From Gymnorhina tibicen (Eukaryota > Chordata > Aves > Passeriformes > Artamidae), in assembly GCA_013399875.1 (NCBI GenBank), contig VXAZ01001057.1, positions 62,001-126,000 on the forward strand: a stretch of 64,000 nt of DNA, read 5' to 3'. The notes under the pieces are model-generated. The model was given only the letters and a program-made list of their open reading frames with translations. It was not told where the DNA came from and ran no database searches. The position numbers and the translations under genes were made by a program. Position 1 is the stretch's first letter, and each line of letters begins with the position of its first letter. Positions 51,078-64,000 of this stretch are shown piece by piece.

Positions 51078-51120
51078 GTGGGCCCTGATGAGTCAAGGCA
51101 AGTGGTGTTGCTAAAGGACA
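51078..51120 (+). repeat. Degenerate duplicate of FAM234B exon 12 segment in the 3'UTR
   Basis: This segment aligns to exon 12 positions 50099-50142 with 38 of 44 aligned positions identical and one gap. Shared blocks are GTGGGCC, TGATGAGTCAAGG, TGGTGT and TAAAGGACA. It is in the same orientation, about 0.98 kb downstream, and past the stop codon, so it is not translated. Confidence 0.7.
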
Positions 51121-52257
51121 CCTTTAATCTTTTTATTTTTGGAGAGAAGCCTCTGGCTCTTGCAGGGTTAGTCTTATCTACAACTTCTCCTGTGCTGTCA
51201 GCTCTCTTGTAAATGCTGCTGCCAGACTCACAAACAAACTAGTTCTCTGGCTGAATTACCTGATCTAGAGAAAGATGGTCTCCACAGCATTTGCCAGCCC
51301 CTTGCACTTGTGTCTTTCTTTCCCAGTTCCAAGTTCAGGACACCAAGTTCAGGCGTATGTAGGTGATGCAGAAGTGAAAGGTTCACAGCTTACTTCTCTC
51401 CATCTTTAAGCTTTGTATGAACCCACATTGTCACTGTAACATCACACTGCAGTCCAGTGGGCAGAGTCCCCCTTTGCAAATGTATCACAGCCCTCTTGAG
51501 ATAGAAGTCCAGCAGATCCTGACTGTCACTGCAAAGGTCACTCAATCTAGTCACAGAAAAGCTGATTCTTACACTGCTGCTTCAGGATTTAGAGGCTCAG
51601 ACAGAGACAGAACTAGAAAGCTTTTCTGTGCATTTTAACCCTATTCTGTGCTCAATATTGCCATTCCCTTGCCAGCCCAGCCCCGTGTGCAGCTCCAGGA
51701 GGAACAAGCTACCCTTGGGTAGCTACACATTTGCTCACAGTGTGTTAGGTGTTTTCAGCTGTGCCCCAGAGTGTGTGTTGCATTTGAAGAGCATCTGTAT
51801 GAATTTTCTTGTAATAGAAAAGACCATATAGAAAGGAACCATTCTGGTGCCCCAGTAGTTCCCCACAGTTTAGGGCAACAATATAGAAACTGCTTTCCTA
51901 GTATGCCATTCTAAGTTTGGCCTTTGACATTAAGCAGAGCCAGGCTGAGATGAGGATTGCAAAGGACTCTTCGGTCTAGCATGTGCCCTTCCAGCCTCCC
52001 CACATTTCCCCATGAGTGGTGAGGTGACAGCAGACTTCGACCCTCCTTCCAGATGGGCACATTAGCCATGGGTTTACTCTCCTGGGCCCTTGACACCTCT
52101 CATTGCTGTATCACCCTCTCCATTATCCCACATCTCTATATAAAGCTTCCAGGATAGCCCTTCAGGATTAGCTGCAAGCCCCAAGGCTGGTCCTTGGGCC
52201 CTGATCTCCTAATGTCAGAGCCTGTGAACAGTTTGTATATGTTTAATGGTATTTTCA

Positions 52258-52277
52258 TGTAAATAGCTTTGTATATA
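52258..52277 (+). promoter_or_regulatory. FAM234B: Paired Pumilio response elements in the FAM234B 3'UTR
   Basis: TGTAAATA at 52258-52265 and TGTATATA at 52270-52277 both fit the Pumilio consensus UGUANAUA. They lie about 0.4 kb before the poly(A) signal. A near-match (TGTATATG) occurs shortly upstream. Post-transcriptional control by PUM proteins is inference. Confidence 0.5.
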
Positions 52278-52647
52278 TTAGCACAACTGTAGCAATGGCT
52301 CTAGGCCTGGCATTTTCCTCCAGACAGGGTTTAGTGTTTATAATATGTAGTCAGTTAACAGAGCTGCATAATAGAACTGAAAGCGTGAGGACCGGTAACG
52401 TATGAGGGATTAAAGAGGAGTGCCTCTTCCCTCCTGTCCAGCCACCACCTTGCTGGGAAAGGTGAAGTGGCTGTTACCTAAGTAGTTACTCTTCTGAGAT
52501 TCTTCCTGAGAGAACTGATATTCAAGAGCAGTGATGTTAGCTCCTCCTTAATGTGAATTCACCCTGCCCACACCTCCCGCCCCCACTGTGAATAAGGAGT
52601 CTGTCTGTATATTGTTGGGAAAATGTATTTGAACTGCAGTGAAGCAA

Positions 52648-52653
52648 AATAAA
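52648..52653 (+). terminator. FAM234B: FAM234B poly(A) signal
   Basis: A canonical AATAAA followed within about 30 bases by TG-rich sequence (ctgtg, tgtgtcatgtg) suited to a cleavage-stimulation element. It marks the likely distal end of the FAM234B transcript. Confidence 0.7.
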
Positions 52654-52689
52654 TACTGTGTACAGCATCATGTGTCATGTGAACCAGTG

Positions 52690-52980
52690 TTTCACCTTTG
52701 AGAGATTATCAGTTTGCTTGGGGTTTTGATTCGTGGGTTGTTTGCAATATTTTTACAATGGGCAGAAAGGAACAGATGAATAGAAGTAATGTAAAAAGCA
52801 AAAGTCCAGCCAAATTCTTAAAGGTTGTGAAGAAACAGTATAAAGAGGCAGACAGCAAAGTACCTTAGAATGGGAGATTTTTGGGCAAAAAGCAAGAAGG
52901 GAACAAGTGGGAGTCATTACAGATAGGAAAGAGGAGAGAGATGTCTGAAAGCTACCCCCTGTTTCTACTGCAGCAGGACT
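52690..52980. other. Intergenic spacer between convergent FAM234B and GSG1
   Basis: About 0.3 kb separates the inferred FAM234B transcript end from the inferred GSG1 transcript end. No exon is visible. If either gene uses a longer 3' end, the two transcripts would overlap tail to tail. Confidence 0.45.
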
Positions 52981-52986
52981 TTTAAT
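52981..52986 (-). terminator. GSG1: Candidate GSG1 poly(A) signal
   Basis: The plus-strand TTTAAT reads ATTAAA on the minus strand, about 0.49 kb after the GSG1 stop codon. It is the closest acceptable signal I found on that strand, a common variant rather than AATAAA. Confidence 0.4.
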
Positions 52987-53472
52987 CTGGGGGCAGGGAG
53001 ACGAAGAGTTTGGGCCTGGAAATTAAGCATAAACAGAGTGTTCAGAGAGGGTGACAGCCGATCAATATGAACACTGATGCCCTTCACCGTAGCACTGAAC
53101 TGGAGCGGTTGATGGAAGGTCAATGTGACACTACCCAGCAGTGCAATTTGCCATCTGGATGGTGCTGACTATCTATTCCCAAATGCAATAGTGGGATTAG
53201 GACATCTGCCTCAATTCTGAAAGTGCTTGGAGACAGCTGGCACCAACATGTCCCTCCAGTTTCACCCTTGTCAGATGAGGGCACCCATCACGCTGTGTAT
53301 GACCAGGGAGGAGCCCCAAGCTGCTACTGTAGTTGCCCTGACCAGTGCCCGCCTCCTCACTCCCTGTAGGGAAAGGAAGAGCTCCCCAAAACCTGCTAAC
53401 AGTGGTGCCAGTGCTTGGTTCAGAGCTCTTGTGCCTCCCAAACCCCACTGCTCTGTCCCTGTGTACTCATCC

Positions 53473-60296
<6,824 letters not shown>

Positions 60297-63200
60297 CTAC
60301 AACACACAAACAGGAGGGGCCGTCACACCACTTGTCCCACCTAGCTTTATGGATCCCACCTCTTCCCAGCATGCATCTGTGGGGAGGGGTTATGAGCACT
60401 CTGCCCTCTTTACAACATCCCAACGGCTCACCCAGCATGGAAGAGCCATTTCTGAAAGCCAGAGCAGTGGACCAATAGGTCAGCTTCAACCATTTCAAAG
60501 TATGCTGAATATCTGTACTGGAGAAGAGAGGGTGACCCAGCAGACATAGCAGGGCTGAGTGCATTGAGGTGTCTGAGCAAAATGAAAGGAACATCACATT
60601 CATCCATCTCAGAGAGGACGGGGAGAAACTGTTAACCAACTTCCCTGAGTATCATGTGTCGCCTTTACAAGAAATACAATGAATGCTCTCTCCAGCTAAA
60701 TGAGAAATCTTGCTGCCAAAGTGTCCCAAAACACTCTTTCAAGCAGTTCATTACTGTCCCTAGGGAGGCAGAGAGTATAGTGATTTCTCAGTGGGAAAAG
60801 GCAGGAAAATGTTCCCGTATTGCTGAAAGTCACACATCAAAGCAGTGACCTGCTCAGAGAGGACACCCAGCTATGCAGACCTGGCATCTTGAGTACAATC
60901 CCCAGAGCAGCACCTTCCACCTGAGCTCTCATCTGCACTTCAGAAATGTGGTAGGGTGGTGGGATGACAGCATCTCTGCTTTCACAAAAAGTGCCAAAGG
61001 TTTTTTTTCCTGTAAGACTGTACATTGCCACAAACATTCTTACCAGTTTCATCTCATCATTAAACGTAATTCAGAAAGCAGTTTGTGAACCAGGGTCCTG
61101 TGGACTTACTCAGAGGGAAGATGAAGACTTTAGGGTTCCTGCAAAACCCTGTGCTGACTCCTGAGAACCCCAAAATATCATTCCATAGATTGATTAGATG
61201 TCATCTACCCACACATCAACTTTCATGTAATCAACGCATGTCTCTTCCCACATGGCACTCCCTATGTTTGGCACAACTTCATCCAGATACTCCCACCCTT
61301 TCCTATTTATGACTCTGAAAATCTATTTACCCATGAATAGATTCAGTTTGTGCAGACTTTGCCTGCTGCTGGTCCTCTTCACTTAACTTTGGCTGACTCA
61401 CCCAACGCTGAACGTGTGAGAAAGACCCAGCATTCTGTGGACACCACTATAAATAAACAATAGGAGACCGAGCTTTGCATTGTTTGTGACTGCACCACAG
61501 CTAAAAGTGGTGCAGTTAGAACCATTTTTTCTGCTAACTAGCAAGCTTGGAAACATGGTCTACAAAGACAGTGCTGAAGATCCTCTTGAAAAGCGGACTC
61601 TTTTAGCATCTCATCGCACTGAGAAAGCAGTGCCTGACCCTGAACACCCTCACTGAAATCAAGAGAATACTCAGCTCCTGAAATTTTCCTCTATTGTTTC
61701 ATACTCTGGCTTCTTTTGTCTCTTCACCAGGACATTTCTTTCTGCAACCTGGAGATGGTAACGTCTTAGTGATGTCATAACTAATGACTTTCATGATTTG
61801 AATGTATGTTGAATATCACCATTTTTGCAGAGTGGACATCTACTAGGAACAGTTTATGGCTAAGGCTAGTGGCAAACTTCTCACTGAAGTGAGTTTTTGG
61901 GTGGAAAATTTGGCTTATGAAAAGGAAATTACAGATGAAATTGCTCTCCTCAAAAACATAATTTTCCACCTGAAAATTGAAGCCTCCAGCACACAAAGCT
62001 TTTCAGTTTTTCATCAATACTTGATTATAAGATTTTCTGTCATCAGGTTTTGGGTTGCTAATGCTTTTATCTAACAAAAAAAATTCCACTCACAATATTG
62101 ACAAAAATAATCTTTCTAATTTAAATCTTCAGTAGTGGGAAAGATACTCTCTCCAGTTGATTTATGACAGTAGTTGAAAGGCTGTATAATTTCAGGAAGA
62201 GTGTTAAGGAAAAGACATAAAAAATACAAGAAACAAATGAGTCAGAAGTAGGAAGTGTATCAAGGATGCAGAAGACATATGGAATGAGAAGCAAATCTGA
62301 ACTACTTCCTGAAAACATTGTTAGAAAAGCTTCCCTCCACAAAAGCCAAGCACTCACTGATAATAACCAACCACAATATCTAGATAGCCCCAACAGAAAG
62401 TTGAATTTACCTTAGCAGGAAGTCTTTGAAGTCCTGTTAATTTGTATGAACAGCACAGAAGTGGGACTCACGCTTTGTCTGCTGTTTTGCTCATCTCTAT
62501 ATCCTCCAAGAAACCCAATTGCTGCAAAACCCCTTCCTCCTTTGTCTGGTCCCCTCCTCCTTCGCCTCCCCAGTGATTATTAAATGCTATCCTTCTGATC
62601 AGCAGCTGTTTTGTGGAAAATGGTCATTTTGTAATCCACAATGCAATCACAGCACAGCTGTTCTGGGAGATTATATGGGAAGCGATTGGTGCTGCGGGTT
62701 GGGATTAAGAGCAGAAGAGTGACCTGTATTGACTGAGTAGAAAGTTTCTTTAAAACACTGAAAGATTCCAGCCATCCCCATGTGGAAGCTGTTTGGGAGC
62801 TTGTATGGAGCAAGCTGGCAGCTCTGGCCAATGCTATAGGGGAGGAGTGACCTTAGCTTGGAAACTGCCAGCACCCTGCGCATCAGGTCACCCATGCCTT
62901 GTCCTGTTCGCTGTCTCAGCAGAATGGCAAAGACCAAAAGCATCCCAGCCCTAGAATACCTTCCCGGCCACACCTGATAGTTGCAGAAAGGGCAGAATAA
63001 AAAAAATGGGGAGAGGAAAGTTTATGCAACTGCATCTGCTCTGAGGACTGAGGATTCCAGTCCCTGAAGAGATGCCAATACAGCTCTCCCCATTGCACTG
63101 GAAATTTTGATGCCAAAAGGAGCCCCTTCTGGCAGAAGAGCTGCTGAGTGGCAGACTGACACCGTGGCATCACCACCACAAAGGAGATATGTGAAACAGC

Positions 63201-64000
63201 TGTAAGTCAAGCCAATACTCAAAGCACGGGAGAATGAGGTAGACTGTCAGTGTCACTTGTAGTGGCAGCTTTTACCAAAATGTGAAGTTCACTGGGAATC
63301 CCAGCTCCCAGAAAGTTCACACTGGATGAATTTGGGAGCCAAATTCACAATTTAGTGAGGAGATTCACACTGACACCAAGTCTCCTCTGAGGTCTTGTCC
63401 TGGAAGTTTAAAGGCTCCCAAAATGTGGTATCAAAACCATGAAAAGTGAGAATGACATCACCTCTCATGAGAACGTACTGAGGCCATGGAGCAGAGCTGC
63501 ACCGAATCAAACTGCAAGGGAGGGGAGCATCCCAAAGGTACACATCCTGTCTTCCCCTCAAGGACTTTGCCCGGTGCCAAGCGGGTGAGGCTCGCACCGC
63601 CACTGGGAGGCAACAAGGCAGATTCCCTGCATGCTGCTCTGCCAAGACGGAGGAAACCAGTGGTCCATCTGTTCTCATCCCCCACATCCAACACCAGAGC
63701 CCAGAGGCTGGGGGCAGGTGCACAAACAGCCCTGGGTGACAGCACAGCCTGTGACAGCCCCTCACAGCACGGGCAGCAGACGGAGAAGTTCATGGTCCGG
63801 CACATGGGCTGTGCTATCCTGGGCTCCTGACCCTTCCTGCCCCGAGCAGAATGGGCAGTAGCTCTGTGGGTATTTTAATCCCAGTCGCTGCATAAACTCC
63901 TCTAATATAGATAAGCATTTCTAAGACAGACTAACTGAAAGCAATGCTAAATGGTCCCTGTGCTCCACGCACTGCCTGCAGGTTTTTGATTAATAAAAAG
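60297..64000. other. Gene-free stretch upstream of GSG1
   Basis: No exon can be supported on either strand. The first few hundred bases should hold the GSG1 promoter and 5'UTR, but no TATA box or CpG island stands out. A GC-richer block at 63.48-63.86 kb leaves overlapping open frames on both strands with no domain or splice support. By human synteny the next gene in this direction would be EMP1, which does not start inside the window. Confidence 0.5.

Larger units (their letters stand above)
50651..52675 (+). other. FAM234B: FAM234B 3'UTR
   Basis: About 2 kb lies between the FAM234B stop (50648-50650) and the AATAAA at 52648. It is inferred to be the 3'UTR because exon 13 opens at 50645 after a strong acceptor and no other gene lies between. 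It contains an AT-rich tract (50920-50990), a degenerate copy of part of exon 12 (51078-51120) and two Pumilio-type motifs. Intermediate poly(A) sites may exist. Confidence 0.6.

Noticed and set aside
63352..63861. Overlapping open frames on both strands in a GC-richer block
   Set aside because: No domain, splice signals or homology is recognisable, and frames on both strands are equally open.

Overview
This is a vertebrate nuclear window, almost certainly from a bird. It holds spliced genes with GT/AG introns, CpG-island promoters, CR1 LINE 3' ends and a solo LTR of a type common in bird genomes. The gene order HEBP1 - FAM234B - GSG1 is the one I know from human chromosome 12p13.1. No bacterial, CRISPR or rRNA features are present. 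One short run of Ns (15174-15195) marks an assembly gap.

Layout. 1-11.6 kb is gene-free and carries a CR1 tail (about 188-338), a solo LTR (about 5176-5746) and a possible regulatory block with two exact inverted repeats (7257-7434). HEBP1 lies on the minus strand at 11.66-15.09 kb in four coding exons (189 aa). Its start sits in a CpG island interrupted by a GC-rich tandem repeat and the N gap. At 18.6-20.84 kb on the minus strand I reconstruct a three-exon gene that I cannot name. It would encode a 151-aa, probably secreted protein with a signal peptide, a regular eight-position heptad coiled coil and an arginine-rich tail. 20.85-30.6 kb is gene-free, with simple repeats and one orphan exon-like ORF. 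FAM234B is on the plus strand at 30.71-50.65 kb in 13 coding exons (623 aa). It starts in a CpG island with a ZNF143-type site, and its last exon codes only Leu-stop before a 2-kb 3'UTR. GSG1 converges on it from the minus strand (53.47-60.30 kb, five coding exons, 314 aa). 60.3-64 kb shows no gene.

The genes do not form a pathway. HEBP1 is a cytosolic tetrapyrrole-binding protein, FAM234B is a single-pass membrane protein with FG-GAP-like calcium-type loops, and GSG1 is a four-pass membrane protein of the PMP22/claudin-like class. All exon joins given here were checked for splice dinucleotides and reading-frame phase by hand. Transcript ends and regulatory calls are less certain. The items most worth following up are the unnamed coiled-coil gene with a possible alternative last exon, and a degenerate copy of part of FAM234B exon 12 inside its own 3'UTR.
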